64,000 bases of DNA. It comes from Halorubrum sp. PV6. Lineage in GTDB: Archaea; Halobacteriota; Halobacteria; Halobacteriales; Haloferacaceae. Location of the stretch: positions 2,294,001 to 2,358,000 of the forward strand of contig NZ_CP030064.1 of the NCBI RefSeq assembly GCF_003990725.2, given 5' to 3'. Below are positions 34,029 to 42,952 of this stretch, piece after piece. Below the pieces are notes generated by a model that was given only the letters and a program-made list of their open reading frames with translations, did not search any database and was not told where the DNA came from. Each line of letters opens with the position of its first letter. The stretch's first letter is position 1. The position numbers and the translations under genes are program-made.

Positions 34029-34111
34029 ACACACGCCTCGGACGCATCGTATGAATTTCTATCGCACTATCGCAAGAACACATATGAATTCGTATATGAA
34101 CTATCGAAGGA

Positions 34112-34135
34112 AGTAGCCGGCTACTAACAAAGTAG
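34112..34135. promoter_or_regulatory. AGTAG/CTACT palindrome cluster upstream of the TrmB gene
   Basis: AGTAGCCGGCTACT (34112-34125) is a perfect 14-bp palindrome, and its right arm also pairs with a further AGTAG in CTACT-AACAA-AGTAG (34121-34135). A diverged copy TAGCCGGTAGTA lies at 34207-34218. Half-sites of TACT/AGTA type recall the TACT...GAGTA operator described for Halobacterium TrmB, so autoregulation is possible. Confidence 0.4.
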
Positions 34136-34372
34136 TTGACGTGATGGTATTCAACGGTAAACTGCGCTCAAGCGACTCCAGAGGGCTTCAAAGTGGTAAA
34201 AAGAAATAGCCGGTAGTAGACAAACACAAAATCCGACACGAAGCGATGAGTATGTAGACACCGAATAAATATATTCTACAGAAAGTCAAGGCCCGAGACA
34301 CGCCGGTAGCGCGGGTCTCCTCGCCGGTTTGGGTCGGCAGACAGAACGCCTCGCACGTCGCAGCGGTGTCTC

Positions 34373-34406
34373 GTAACCATAACAACAGTACGTCTGTTAT
34401 GTTTAC
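34373..34406. promoter_or_regulatory. 34-bp palindrome containing CATAACA-N3-GTAC-N3-TGTTATG, copy 2
   Basis: The core at 34378-34401 has the same arms, spacing and central GTAC as the site at 14329-14352. Here the dyad extends outward with GTAA (34373-34376) and TTAC (34403-34406). It is not next to a recognised TATA box. Confidence 0.55.
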
Positions 34407-34952
34407 TCCGAACGGCGACGCGCGGATTCGTCGAGTTGGCGGCTGTAGTAACGCGGTTCGTGATGAGTTCGGTTATTAAATTCACCCGACTATTTCAATA
34501 TTATACTAGAAAAAATATGTTTTAAATAGGCGAGTAACCGACAGCACCGTCGAAGTCGGTTGTACGCGTTATACGGATGAATGGTGACTCTAAGCCGATA
34601 CTCGGTCCGATCGACCCGAATCAAATCGTTCATCCAATGTAGTCAAAGAAAGCAGCAATAAAACATATTTGAGGGCATAGTATGTGTAGAAGCAAACAAA
34701 ATAACACACTTATTTAAATTTATGCAGCATATATCTGATTCTTCTTGGCTCAAAAAGCCGATCGCAAGTTCGAAGACTCATCTGATTTGAATACATATCA
34801 GAATGAGTAAAATATCGATGCTACACGGCGACGACTCCGACACGCGACCCCGGCGATAGCGTCCTCACTAGATCGAGCGAGCGCGACGCGCGGTCGGCGA
34901 CGAGCGCGGTCGTCTCCCGAGTCGCGAGATGCGACCGGGGCTGTCGCCGGTC

Positions 34953-36245
34953 TCAGTACCGCTCTTTGTCCCAGCGGAGGTCGTCGTACGTCGCCTGCTG
35001 GTCGCTGTCGAACCGCTCTTCGAACTTCCGGCGGAGCGCGGCCTTTTCGGTGGCGGCGATGCGCGCCAGTTCGTCCGCCTTCGCGACCGCTTCCGGCGGG
35101 CCGCGAGTCGTCGCGACTTCGGCGAGCAGCTGCCGGGTGAGCCGGTCGCGTGTCTCGCCGTCGCGCGTGAACGCGTACGGGGCTTCGAGCTTGTAGGTCA
35201 CGTCGGTCCGCGGGTCGTACACGACCGCGAAGGTGGGCTCGTACAGTTCGGGGGCCAACTCGCGGTCGATCCCCAGCGCGTCGCCGTCGGCCGCCATCGT
35301 CGCGTCGGCGCCGCCGCGGCTGTGGAACCACGTCGTGAAGGTGAGCGCGTCGTCGAGGCGGTCGCCGCGCCGGGGCGTACGGGGCTGCTCGGCCGGGTCG
35401 TCGGCCTCCCGGTCCGGCGGCTCGCGTCGCTCCAAGAGCCGGGTGAACAGCGCGGTGTCGTCGGGCCACGGCGGCTCGACGCCCTTGTTCGCCAGCGAGC
35501 GCACGATCGTGCCGCTGGAGGGGTTCTTCACGAAGCCGGCGAGGGGAACGTCGCGCTCGACGAACCGCTCGACGAGGCGGACGTACTTCTCGACGACGGC
35601 GCGGGGTTTCGCCTCGCGGGCGAGCGCGCCGAGTTCGGGGTTGCGATCCTCCCACGTGAACAGCTCCTTCGGGTATATCGGGCCGTCGAGGACGAGCAGG
35701 TCGTCCACCCGGTCGGCGTGGTCGAGCGCGTGGGTTCCCTCGGCGAGGTAGAGCGCGAGCGCGTGGACGACTCCTTCGGCGTACCGGTTGACGCGGGGCG
35801 CGTGCAGCACGCGCTGGCGGGTGTGACCGTCGTCGCGCCGCCGCCAGTCGCCGTCGAAGCTCGCCGTCGAGTCGCCGGCGTGGACGGTCGCGACGATGGT
35901 GCGGTCGCGGTGTAAGTCCAGGTCGCTCGGCTCGCTCGCCATCGCGGCGTGGGCCACGTCGACGACGAGCCCATTTTTAAACGTCGTCGGGTTGATCGTG
36001 CCCGAGTCGAGCCCGTGAACCGTCTCGAACGGGCGCTCGGTGAGCGCGGCGTCGTCGATGGGGGCGACCCGTCGCTCGTGGTCGCCGACGGGCTCGATCA
36101 CGACGCGGCCGTCACGGCGGAGCTCGGGGAGCCAGTCGTGCCAGACCCGCTCTGCGAGGTCGTCGTGATCGGTCGTGTCCACGTCGTTCGCGATACCGTA
36201 CGCGAGCTGCGCGATGTTCTCGACGTGGATCGGATCGAGTGTCAC
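34953..36245 (-). CDS. nurA: NurA-family 5'-3' nuclease
   Basis: The 430-residue protein matches the archaeal NurA family, which works with the HerA helicase in resection of double-strand breaks. Motifs include VHGLDSGTINPTTFKNGLVVDVAHAA (first catalytic Asp), DDLLVLDGPIYPKELF (second Asp), FVKNPSSGTIVRSLANKG, and a C-terminal VTYKLEAPYAF region. It lacks an adjacent herA, which is usually next to nurA in other archaea. The GTG at 36245 (VTLDPIHVENIAQL) is taken as the start because the region before it is Arg-rich and unlike the family. Confidence 0.88.
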   Translation of the reverse strand: MTLDPIHVENIAQLAYGIANDVDTTDHDDLAERVWHDWLPELRRDGRVVIEPVGDHERRVAPIDDAALTERPFETVHGLDSGTINPTTFKNGLVVDVAHAAMASEPSDLDLHRDRTIVATVHAGDSTASFDGDWRRRDDGHTRQRVLHAPRVNRYAEGVVHALALYLAEGTHALDHADRVDDLLVLDGPIYPKELFTWEDRNPELGALAREAKPRAVVEKYVRLVERFVERDVPLAGFVKNPSSGTIVRSLANKGVEPPWPDDTALFTRLLERREPPDREADDPAEQPRTPRRGDRLDDALTFTTWFHSRGGADATMAADGDALGIDRELAPELYEPTFAVVYDPRTDVTYKLEAPYAFTRDGETRDRLTRQLLAEVATTRGPPEAVAKADELARIAATEKAALRRKFEERFDSDQQATYDDLRWDKERY

Positions 36246-36426
36246 GGCCGTATCGCGGTCCGGAGCGGTATAAAACGCGTCGGCTCGCTGAACGCGCGTC
36301 GCCCCGGAGCGAGGTGGTCGAGCGAGCAGACGACCACACCGCGGGGCCGTGACGCGGTCACACACCACGCTGATCGCGGGAAAACGGAACGCTCGCGGCT
36401 ATCAGACGCAATATTTGGAGCCGGTG

Positions 36427-36435
36427 TTATTATAT
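36427..36435 (+). promoter_or_regulatory. TATA box of the transducer gene
   Basis: TTATTATAT lies about 25 bases before the ATG at 36457 and is the only AT-rich block in the nurA-transducer gap. Confidence 0.5.
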
Positions 36436-36456
36436 GAGCCACCGCGATGTCGAACC

Positions 36457-38379
36457 ATGACGGAATCAACGGTAGGGGCTGCGTCCGGCGCGTCGGAGGC
36501 GTCCGGCATCGGCCAGAAGATCCGGGAGGTGGTCAGGTACATCCCCGACGGCAAGTCGATGCCCGAGGAGATGTGGGGCGGTCGGCACCGAAACATTCTG
36601 ATCGCCATCGTGGTACAGGTGCCGTTCCTGGTGGCGCTCGGGCTGTACAGCGGGACCGAATCGTTCACCGGCGCGCAGATCCCCGCGACGCCGGCGTGGA
36701 TGCTCGGGATGTTCGTCAGCGTCATCATCGCGACCAGCGCCTTGGCGAACGTGTCTCGGTTCGGCCGGCGGAATCGGTCTATCCTCGCCGCGTTCAGCCT
36801 GATGACGGCCTCGATGGCGCTGGTGAAACTCTCCGGCGGGTACATCGAGGCGCACTTCAGTTTCTTCGTGTTCGTCGCGGTGCTCGCCTTGTACGAGGAC
36901 TGGGTGCCGTTCGCCGTCGGGGTCGCGTACGTCGCCATCGGCCACGGCGCGTTCAGCCTGATCGATTCGAGCCTCGTCTACAACCACGCCGCGGCGATCG
37001 AGAACCCGGTCATCTGGGGCGGCATCCACGCGGCCTTCGTCCTCATGCTCGTGGGCGCGCTCATGATCAACTGGTACTCGATCGAGAAGTCGCGCGAGGA
37101 GGCCCAGCGCCAGCTCGACCTCGTCGCCGAGCAGAAGGCGGAAATTCAGGATGTTGAGGAGGCGAAGGCGGAAGTCGAGAAGCGACGCGAGGAGGTCGAG
37201 TCGCTGAACGACCACCTCGAAGCGAAGGCCGACGCCTACAGCGCGGCGATGGACCGCGCGGCCGACGGTGACCTCACCGTGCGGCTGGACGCCGAAAGCG
37301 AGAGCGAAGCCATGGAGCAGATCGGCGCCGCGTTCAACGCGATGCTCGACGACATCGAGACGACGGTACAGAACGTCCAGTCGTTCGCGGGCGAGGTGTC
37401 TGCGGCCAGCGAGAAGACGGTCGCCGGCGTCGACACCGCCGAGGCGCGCAGCGAGGACGTGCGCCAGTCGATAGAGGAGATAGCCGAGGGCGCCGCGGAC
37501 CAGCGCGAGATGCTCGAACAGGTCTCCGGGGAGATGAACAACCTCTCCGCGACCATCGAGGAGGTCGCGTCCTCGACGGAGAGCGTCGCGGACACCGCCC
37601 AGCAGACGGCGACGATCGCCGACGAGGGCGAAGCGACCGCGGAGGAGGCGATGGAAAGCGTCAGGGAGTCGCAGGGCGCGATAGACGAGACGGCGGAGAA
37701 GGTCCGCGTCCTCGACGAGCGGATGGAGGACATCGGCGAGATCGTCGACCTCATCAGCGACATCGCGGAGCAGACGAACCTGCTCGCGCTCAACGCCAAC
37801 ATCGAGGCCGCCCGCGCCGGCGGCGGAAGCGGCGGGAGCGACGGGTTCGCCGTCGTCGCCGACGAGGTCAAACAGCTCGCCGAGGAGACCCAGGAGGCCG
37901 CCGGGGAGATCGAGGAGCTCATCGCCGGCACGCAGGCGCAGACGCAGGCGACCGTCGAGGAGGTCCGGACCGCGGAAGAGCACATGGAGGCCGGCGCCGA
38001 CGCGGTCGAAGACGCCGCCGACGCGTTCGAAAACGTGGCGGCCAACGCGGGCGCGACCGACGACGGCATCCGCGAGATCAGCAAGGCCACCGACGATCAG
38101 GCGGCCAGCACCGAGGAGGCGGTGTCGATGGCCGAGGAGGTCGCGGAGATCAGCCGATCGACCGCCGACGAGGCCGACGAGGTCGGCGTGGCCGCCGACG
38201 AGCAGCTCGACGCGATGTCGCAGGCGACCGCCGAGGCCAGCTCGGTCTCCGAACGGACCGAACGGCTCGGAACGCTGCTCCGGAAGTTCGACGTGTCTGG
38301 GGGGTCGGTCGGCGACCGCTCTGCGACGGGCGCGAGCGACGTGGCCGTCGGCGACGGCGGGAAGCCCGAGACGAACTGA
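36457..38379 (+). CDS. Methyl-accepting chemotaxis transducer with a six-helix membrane sensor
   Basis: The 640-residue protein has about six membrane helices in residues 45-225, with no large outside domain, and conserved-looking His residues in [22 protein letters not shown] and AIGHGAFSL. This sensor type is shared with the oxygen transducer HtrVIII and some bacterial kinases. A coiled coil (about 230-265) and a HAMP-like segment [13 protein letters not shown] lead to the cytoplasmic domain, whose tip reads [34 protein letters not shown], with glycine-serine residues where AGExGxGF is usual. It should signal to CheA/CheW in taxis, possibly to oxygen. Confidence 0.88.
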   Translation: MTESTVGAASGASEASGIGQKIREVVRYIPDGKSMPEEMWGGRHRNILIAIVVQVPFLVALGLYSGTESFTGAQIPATPAWMLGMFVSVIIATSALANVSRFGRRNRSILAAFSLMTASMALVKLSGGYIEAHFSFFVFVAVLALYEDWVPFAVGVAYVAIGHGAFSLIDSSLVYNHAAAIENPVIWGGIHAAFVLMLVGALMINWYSIEKSREEAQRQLDLVAEQKAEIQDVEEAKAEVEKRREEVESLNDHLEAKADAYSAAMDRAADGDLTVRLDAESESEAMEQIGAAFNAMLDDIETTVQNVQSFAGEVSAASEKTVAGVDTAEARSEDVRQSIEEIAEGAADQREMLEQVSGEMNNLSATIEEVASSTESVADTAQQTATIADEGEATAEEAMESVRESQGAIDETAEKVRVLDERMEDIGEIVDLISDIAEQTNLLALNANIEAARAGGGSGGSDGFAVVADEVKQLAEETQEAAGEIEELIAGTQAQTQATVEEVRTAEEHMEAGADAVEDAADAFENVAANAGATDDGIREISKATDDQAASTEEAVSMAEEVAEISRSTADEADEVGVAADEQLDAMSQATAEASSVSERTERLGTLLRKFDVSGGSVGDRSATGASDVAVGDGGKPETN

Positions 38380-38392
38380 CCGGCGAGCGGCG

Positions 38393-38824
38393 TTACTCGC
38401 CGTTTTTCTCGGACTCGACGAGCGCTTCGAACACCGAGAGCGCCCGCTTTACCTGCGCGCCGTCCTCGACGAACACCAGCGTCCGCGGCGGGTGGACCGC
38501 CTTCGGTCGGACGCGGAGGCCGGCGTCGTCGGCTGCGGCGGCCACGAGGGCGGGCGCGTCGGGTTCGTCGGCCGCCTGCTCGCCGTCGGGCGCGTCGCGA
38601 TCCGCGACGAATTCGAGCTGGAGCCGGTCCGGCTGGACGTAGGCCTCGGCGACGAGGGCCCCGTCCCGAACCACGTCGTACGCGAACGCGCCGTCGGGGG
38701 TCGGCTCGACCTCGGGGTCGGCGTCGGAAAGCGAGAACGCCCGCAGCCGCCCCTCGTTGCCGGCGATCTCCGAGGCGAGCAGTTGGCCGATCCGGACGCC
38801 GCTGGTCAGTTTATCGGCGACCAT
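38393..38824 (-). CDS. Conserved haloarchaeal protein of unknown function
   Basis: This 143-residue acidic protein begins MVADKLTSGVRIGQLLASEIAGNEGRLR, followed by a beta-rich middle (AYDVVRDGALVAEAYVQPDRLQLEFVAD) and a C-terminal part with VRPKAVHPPRTLVFVEDGAQVKRALSVFEALV. The start overlaps the stop of the DUF2240 gene (TGATG), so translation is likely coupled. No function is assigned. The pairing with DUF2240 suggests a shared role. Confidence 0.65.
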   Translation of the reverse strand: MVADKLTSGVRIGQLLASEIAGNEGRLRAFSLSDADPEVEPTPDGAFAYDVVRDGALVAEAYVQPDRLQLEFVADRDAPDGEQAADEPDAPALVAAAADDAGLRVRPKAVHPPRTLVFVEDGAQVKRALSVFEALVESEKNGE

Positions 38825-39330
38825 CACTCGGCCTCCGAGGGGGCGGTAGAGTCGGTCACGTCGCCGGGGTCGGTCGCGTCGGGTGCGGCCGTCAGCTCCT
38901 CGCGAACGTCGGCGGCGAGCCGGTCGACCGCGGCGCCGTGCGTCTTCGCGACGAGGACGGCGGCGGCCTCGATGCTGATCGCCAGCGCGCGCTGGCGCTC
39001 GTTTATCGCCGCCACCGCGCGCTGTTTCTCCACGCCGGCGGCGACGATGGCGTCGAGCGCCGTCTCGAAGGTGGACTGCTCGCGGAGGATGGACTCGTCC
39101 GGGACGAACCCCTCCGGGACGGTCACCGTCGCGGGGTCGAACTGCGCCCGGAGGTCGCCGTCCTCCTCGGCGACGAGCCCGCGGCCGACCGCGACGTCGA
39201 CGAGGCGCTTCGCCTGGTCCGGAGAGAACCACTCCCGATCGAGCGACAGCGCGACGACGAACTCCCCTTCGCCCAACTGCTCCGTCGCGCGCTGTTTAAA
39301 AGGCGCGGCGACGGCGACCTCAAGACTCAT
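38824..39330 (-). CDS. DUF2240-family protein
   Basis: The 168-residue protein has the DUF2240 opening MSLEVAVAAPFKQRATEQLGEGEFVVALSLDREWFSPDQAKRLVDVAVGRGLV, a probable winged-helix-like part, followed by a central helical part (FVPDESILREQSTFETALDAIVAAGV) and a tail rich in acidic residues. The family is archaeal and uncharacterised. It is the first gene of a two-gene operon, with a TATA-like GGTTTACC at about 39357-39364 on the minus strand giving a leaderless start. Confidence 0.75.
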   Translation of the reverse strand: MSLEVAVAAPFKQRATEQLGEGEFVVALSLDREWFSPDQAKRLVDVAVGRGLVAEEDGDLRAQFDPATVTVPEGFVPDESILREQSTFETALDAIVAAGVEKQRAVAAINERQRALAISIEAAAVLVAKTHGAAVDRLAADVREELTAAPDATDPGDVTDSTAPSEAE

Positions 39331-39399
39331 GTGCGAATCGGGAGGCGTCGACGGCGGTAAACCTACCGGACCGGTCGTCAGTCGCTCGTGGATCGCCCG

Positions 39400-40857
39400 T
39401 CAGTCGCTCGTCGCGTTCGGCTTCTCGGCGGCGGGCGCTGCGGCCGCGGCCGGTGTCGCGTCAAGCGAGTACCCCGTCGCCGCCATCGCGAACAGCACGA
39501 GCGGCGAGAGGAACGCGAACAGGTAGTACGGGGCGTACTCCAGCGTCGGGACGCCGGTGACACCCGCCATGTAGACGGCGCCGGCGTGCCACGGGAACAG
39601 CGCGCCGGTCGGCGTCCCGGCGGCCTCGACCGCGCGGGACAACTGGTCGGTGTCGAGGCCGAACTCGTCGTAGGTGTTCCGGAGCGTGACGCTCGGGAGG
39701 ACGATGCTCATGTACTGCTGAGCGGTGAGCGCGTTGATGACGATCGCGGAGACGCCGGTGCCGGCGACGAGCGCACCGGGGCTCCGCACGGCCGCGGTGA
39801 ACTCGTGGGCGATCACCGCCAGCACGCCGGTGCGCTCCAAGATGCCGCCGAGCGCGAGCGCGGCGACGACGACCGTGATCGTCCACGCCGAGCCGGTGAG
39901 CCCGCCCGTCGCGAGCAGGTCGTTCACCAGGTCGGAGCCCGATTCCGGCGCGGTGCCGTACATGAACGTCTCCCACGCGGCGACGAAGCCGACTCCCTGG
40001 ACGAGCAGGGTCGTGAGGACGCCGGCGAACACGCCGGCGACGAGGGTCGGGAGCGCGGCGTACCCGCGCAACGCGAGCCCGAAGGTGACGACGAGCGGGA
40101 CGAAGGCGAGCAGCGTGATCGCGTACGTCTCGCCGAGCGCGCCCTGGATGTCGGCGATCCGACCCGCCGGAATCGCGCCGTTCGCGCGGAGTCCGAGCGC
40201 GAGAAATCCGAGCACCGCGAGCCCGAAGGCGAGCAGCGTGCCGGCCCGCATCCGCCGGATGTGCGCGTACAGGTCGGTGTTGGTGACGCCGGCGGCGAGG
40301 TTCGTGGTGTCGGAGAGCGGCGACTGCTTGTCGCCGGCGTACGCCCCCGAGAGGACGGCGCCGACCGTCATCGGTGCGGGAACGCCGAGCCCCGCGCCGA
40401 TGCCGACGAAGGCGACGCCGAGGGTACCGACGGTGGTCCACGACGAGCCGATGGCGAACGCGACGACGGCGGCGACGACCGCGGCCGCCGGGAGGAACGT
40501 CGTCGGCGAGAGGACCTCCAACCCGTAGTACATCAGCGAGGGAATCGTGCCGGCGCTGACCCACGTCGCGATCAGCCCGTAGATGGTGAAGATGATCAGG
40601 ATGGCCTGCAGGCCCATCACCAGGCCGTTGGCGATGCCGTCGAACAGCGCGTCCCAGTCGTAGCCGAGCCAGAGGCCGAAGGCGCCGACGAACGCGATAC
40701 TCCAGAGGAGCGGCGGGTGCGGGTCTAAGCCGAGAACGGCCGAGCCGACGCCGAGGAACGCCACGACGGCGAAGATGGGGATCAGCGCCGCGGCGAAACT
40801 CGGGCGACGGTCCGGGTCAAGGTCCTCGTACGTGGTTGGCGTGAAGGATCGGGTCAC
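39400..40857 (-). CDS. nhaC: NhaC-family Na+/H+ antiporter
   Basis: The 485-residue protein has about eleven to twelve membrane helices and NhaC segments such as AIGSSWTTVGTLGVAFVGIGAGLGVP, GAVLSGAYAGDKQSPLSDTTNLAAG and LTAQQYMSIVLPSVTLRNTYDEFGLD. It exports Na+ in exchange for protons, important for salt and pH balance in a haloarchaeon. The start is a GTG at 40857, supported by a TATA-like ATTTATG about 25 bases upstream on the minus strand. It is divergent from the GTPase gene. Confidence 0.9.
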   Translation of the reverse strand: MTRSFTPTTYEDLDPDRRPSFAAALIPIFAVVAFLGVGSAVLGLDPHPPLLWSIAFVGAFGLWLGYDWDALFDGIANGLVMGLQAILIIFTIYGLIATWVSAGTIPSLMYYGLEVLSPTTFLPAAAVVAAVVAFAIGSSWTTVGTLGVAFVGIGAGLGVPAPMTVGAVLSGAYAGDKQSPLSDTTNLAAGVTNTDLYAHIRRMRAGTLLAFGLAVLGFLALGLRANGAIPAGRIADIQGALGETYAITLLAFVPLVVTFGLALRGYAALPTLVAGVFAGVLTTLLVQGVGFVAAWETFMYGTAPESGSDLVNDLLATGGLTGSAWTITVVVAALALGGILERTGVLAVIAHEFTAAVRSPGALVAGTGVSAIVINALTAQQYMSIVLPSVTLRNTYDEFGLDTDQLSRAVEAAGTPTGALFPWHAGAVYMAGVTGVPTLEYAPYYLFAFLSPLVLFAMAATGYSLDATPAAAAAPAAEKPNATSD

Positions 40858-41052
40858 GCCGCAGAATATTCTTTAGAGACATAAATATGGCCCGAATTAT
40901 GCACAAAGAAGATAACAATCGATCATCGTCGTTCGCGAGGAGGGAAAGTCGGACGAGACAGCGAGCGCGGGATGGCTTTGGATTCGGTGTCGTCGCCATC
41001 CGGCGCGTCCGACCGTGTGCCGCCGTGTCGCGCGGATCGCCGAACGGACGGT

Positions 41053-41059
41053 CTTATAC
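41053..41059 (+). promoter_or_regulatory. TATA box of the NOG1-like GTPase gene
   Basis: CTTATAC lies 25 bases before the ATG at 41085 and decides that start over longer in-frame possibilities such as 40887. Confidence 0.5.
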
Positions 41060-41084
41060 GCGTCGGTGGGTAAGGGGGGTCAAC

Positions 41085-42071
41085 ATGATATTTGAGGGCC
41101 TCCCGACGACCCCCCGCTCGGAGGAACTCGTCGACAAGGCGTTCTCGCGGGCGGCGCGCGCGGGGCGCGCCAAGCGCGGACACGAGGCGCAGGAGTCGAT
41201 GCTGCGGACCGCCGGCAACGTGCTCTCGGACAACCTAGAGAACGTCGTCGTGTCGTGGCCGGACTTCGGCTTCGACGTGGACCCGTTCTACTACGAGCTC
41301 GCCGACGCCATCGTCGACGTCGACCGGCTTCGACAGGCGCTCTCACAGGTGATGTGGGCCAGCCGGCAGATAGAGAGCCTCCGCGACGAGTACACGACGA
41401 AAGTGCGTAGCTCCGACGTCGACACCGCCAGAAAACACCGCAAGCAGGCGTTCGCGCGCATGGCCGACGTGATGGACCAGATCGAGTCGGATCTGCGGTA
41501 CATCGGCGACTCCCGCGACCAGTTGAAGACGCTCCCGGACATCCGCCCCGACGAGCCCGCCATCGTCATCGCCGGCTACCCCAACGTCGGGAAGTCGTCG
41601 TTCGTCAACCGCGTCACCCGCGCCTCGAACCAGATCGCGGAGTACCCGTTCACCACGAAAGACGTCCAAATCGGGCACTTCGAGCGCGACCACGTCCGGT
41701 ACCAGATCGTCGACACGCCGGGCCTGCTCGACCGGCCGGAGGACGAGCGCAACGACATCGAGCGACAGGCGGTCAGCGCCCTCGAACACCTCGCTGACGT
41801 GGTCGTCTTCGTCTTGGACCCCTCCGGCGACTGCGGCTACCCCCTCGACGTCCAACTCGAACTGCGCGAGGAGGTCCGCGCGCTGTTCGGCGAGGCGGTC
41901 CCGTTCCTCACCGTCGCGAACAAACACGACCGTTTCGAGGCCGTCAAAGCGAAGGCCGTCGACGCGACGATGAGCGTCACCGAGGACGAGAACGTCGAAG
42001 CCGTCCTCGACATGGCCGTCGAGGCGGCCGCGTTCGAGCCCGACCTGCCGACGCGCGACGGCGAAGAGTAA
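41085..42071 (+). CDS. NOG1-like GTPase
   Basis: The 328-residue protein has a helical N-terminal part (MIFEGLPTTPRSEELVDKAFSRAARAGRAKRG) and an Obg/HflX-type GTPase domain at about 160-320: G1 GYPNVGKSS, G2 around YPFTTKDVQIG, G3 DTPGLLDRP and G4 NKHD. The NOG1 family helps large-subunit ribosome assembly in archaea and eukaryotes. The length matches archaeal versions without the C-terminal eukaryotic extension. Confidence 0.9.
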   Translation: MIFEGLPTTPRSEELVDKAFSRAARAGRAKRGHEAQESMLRTAGNVLSDNLENVVVSWPDFGFDVDPFYYELADAIVDVDRLRQALSQVMWASRQIESLRDEYTTKVRSSDVDTARKHRKQAFARMADVMDQIESDLRYIGDSRDQLKTLPDIRPDEPAIVIAGYPNVGKSSFVNRVTRASNQIAEYPFTTKDVQIGHFERDHVRYQIVDTPGLLDRPEDERNDIERQAVSALEHLADVVVFVLDPSGDCGYPLDVQLELREEVRALFGEAVPFLTVANKHDRFEAVKAKAVDATMSVTEDENVEAVLDMAVEAAAFEPDLPTRDGEE

Positions 42072-42125
42072 GCGGCCGGAGGCGACCCGGCGCTGTTTTA
42101 CGGAAGTCGTTCGTGGGGCGGTCTC

Positions 42126-42884
42126 TCAGGCCTGCGTGGCCGCGTAGACCACGTTGACCGTGACCCGCACGCGCACGTCGCCGGTCTCGATGCCGGTGGC
42201 GGCGCCGTCCGCACCGCCGCTTTCGGCGGCCATGGCGGCGTCGGAGACCCGGTACGGGCGCACGCCCGCGTTGGCGGTCGAGACGCTGTACGCGCCGGAA
42301 AGGTCCAGCCCGCTGGAGTTCGCGAGCACGGTGGCGTCGCCCTCGGCGTTGGCCATCGCGTTCTCGATGGCGGCCTCGCGGACCTCCCGTTCGCGCTCGT
42401 CGCTCAGGCCGAACTCGATCCGCCGGACCTCGTCGGCGCCGGCGTCGACGGCGACGTCGATGACCTCGCCGACCGCGTCGACGTCGTCGACGGTGATGGC
42501 GTAACTGTGGACGCCCTGGTAGCGCGAGCGGTTGGGGTTCTCGCGCGTCTCGTAGGACTCCCGCACGTCGTACCGGTCGGTCCGGATGTCGTCCTCGTCG
42601 AGACCCCACTCGGTGAGCGCCCTCCGGAGCGCGTCGTTGCGGTTGGCCAACTCGTCGCGGACCGTCGCCGAGTCCGCGCCGGTGGCGGTCACCGCGACCC
42701 TGAGCGTCGCGCGGTCCGGCTCGGCCGTCGCCTCGCCGGTCGCCGTCACCTCGACGTTCTGTTCGAGCGCCGATTCGTCGCCCGGTCCGGCGCCGCCGGC
42801 GTCGGTCGAGCCGACGGCCCCCGAACAGCCCGCGAGCGCGACGAGTAACACGGCACCGATGGCAGTCACCAGTTTTCGGTTCAT
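42126..42884 (-). CDS. SIMPL-domain lipoprotein
   Basis: The 252-residue protein begins with a lipoprotein signal LVTAIGAVLLVALAGC (Cys20) and a short Gly-rich spacer. The SIMPL/DUF541 domain follows: VEVTATGEATAEPDRATLRVAVTATGADSATVRDELANR, then YAITVDDVDAVGEVIDVAVDAGADEVRRIEFGLSDERE, ending VRVRVTVNVVYAATQA. The biochemical role is unknown. It is exported and lipid-anchored. A TATA-like GTTATATG lies about 25 bases before the ATG on the minus strand, with a CACAAA/TTTGTG inverted repeat (42927-42944) just upstream of it that could be an operator. Confidence 0.85.
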   Translation of the reverse strand: MNRKLVTAIGAVLLVALAGCSGAVGSTDAGGAGPGDESALEQNVEVTATGEATAEPDRATLRVAVTATGADSATVRDELANRNDALRRALTEWGLDEDDIRTDRYDVRESYETRENPNRSRYQGVHSYAITVDDVDAVGEVIDVAVDAGADEVRRIEFGLSDEREREVREAAIENAMANAEGDATVLANSSGLDLSGAYSVSTANAGVRPYRVSDAAMAAESGGADGAATGIETGDVRVRVTVNVVYAATQA

Positions 42885-42952
42885 ACCTGCCACAACGTCT
42901 GGGGACGGCATATAACGTACAGAAAGCACAAAGAACCGTTTGTGTTATCCGC

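Larger units (their letters stand above)
34029..34952. other. Long AT-rich gap with palindromes, no gene seen
   Basis: Over 900 bases between the TrmB gene and nurA lack any frame with haloarchaeal codon bias. Contents seen: a TrmB promoter with repeated ATGAA(TTT)CTATCG elements (34051-34064 and 34096-34106), a palindrome cluster at 34112-34135, the 34-bp palindrome at 34373-34406, and a very AT-rich stretch at 34480-34530 and 34640-34810. GC returns to normal after about 34820, just before the nurA stop. The gap may be a scar of lost mobile DNA or a large regulatory region. Confidence 0.6.

Noticed and set aside
31726-34083. A 785-codon minus-strand frame opposite the GH3 gene and in a second frame of the TrmB gene
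   Set aside because: It overlaps two well-supported genes and has the Arg-rich composition of a shadow frame.
34188-34485. Short minus-strand frames in the AT-rich gap that might be a transposase remnant
   Set aside because: No transposase motif or terminal inverted repeats could be recognised, and the sequences lack codon bias.
40887-41084. N-terminal extension of the NOG1-like GTPase from an upstream ATG
   Set aside because: The extension is Arg/Ser-rich and unlike the family, and the TATA box at 41053 is inside it and fits the ATG at 41085.
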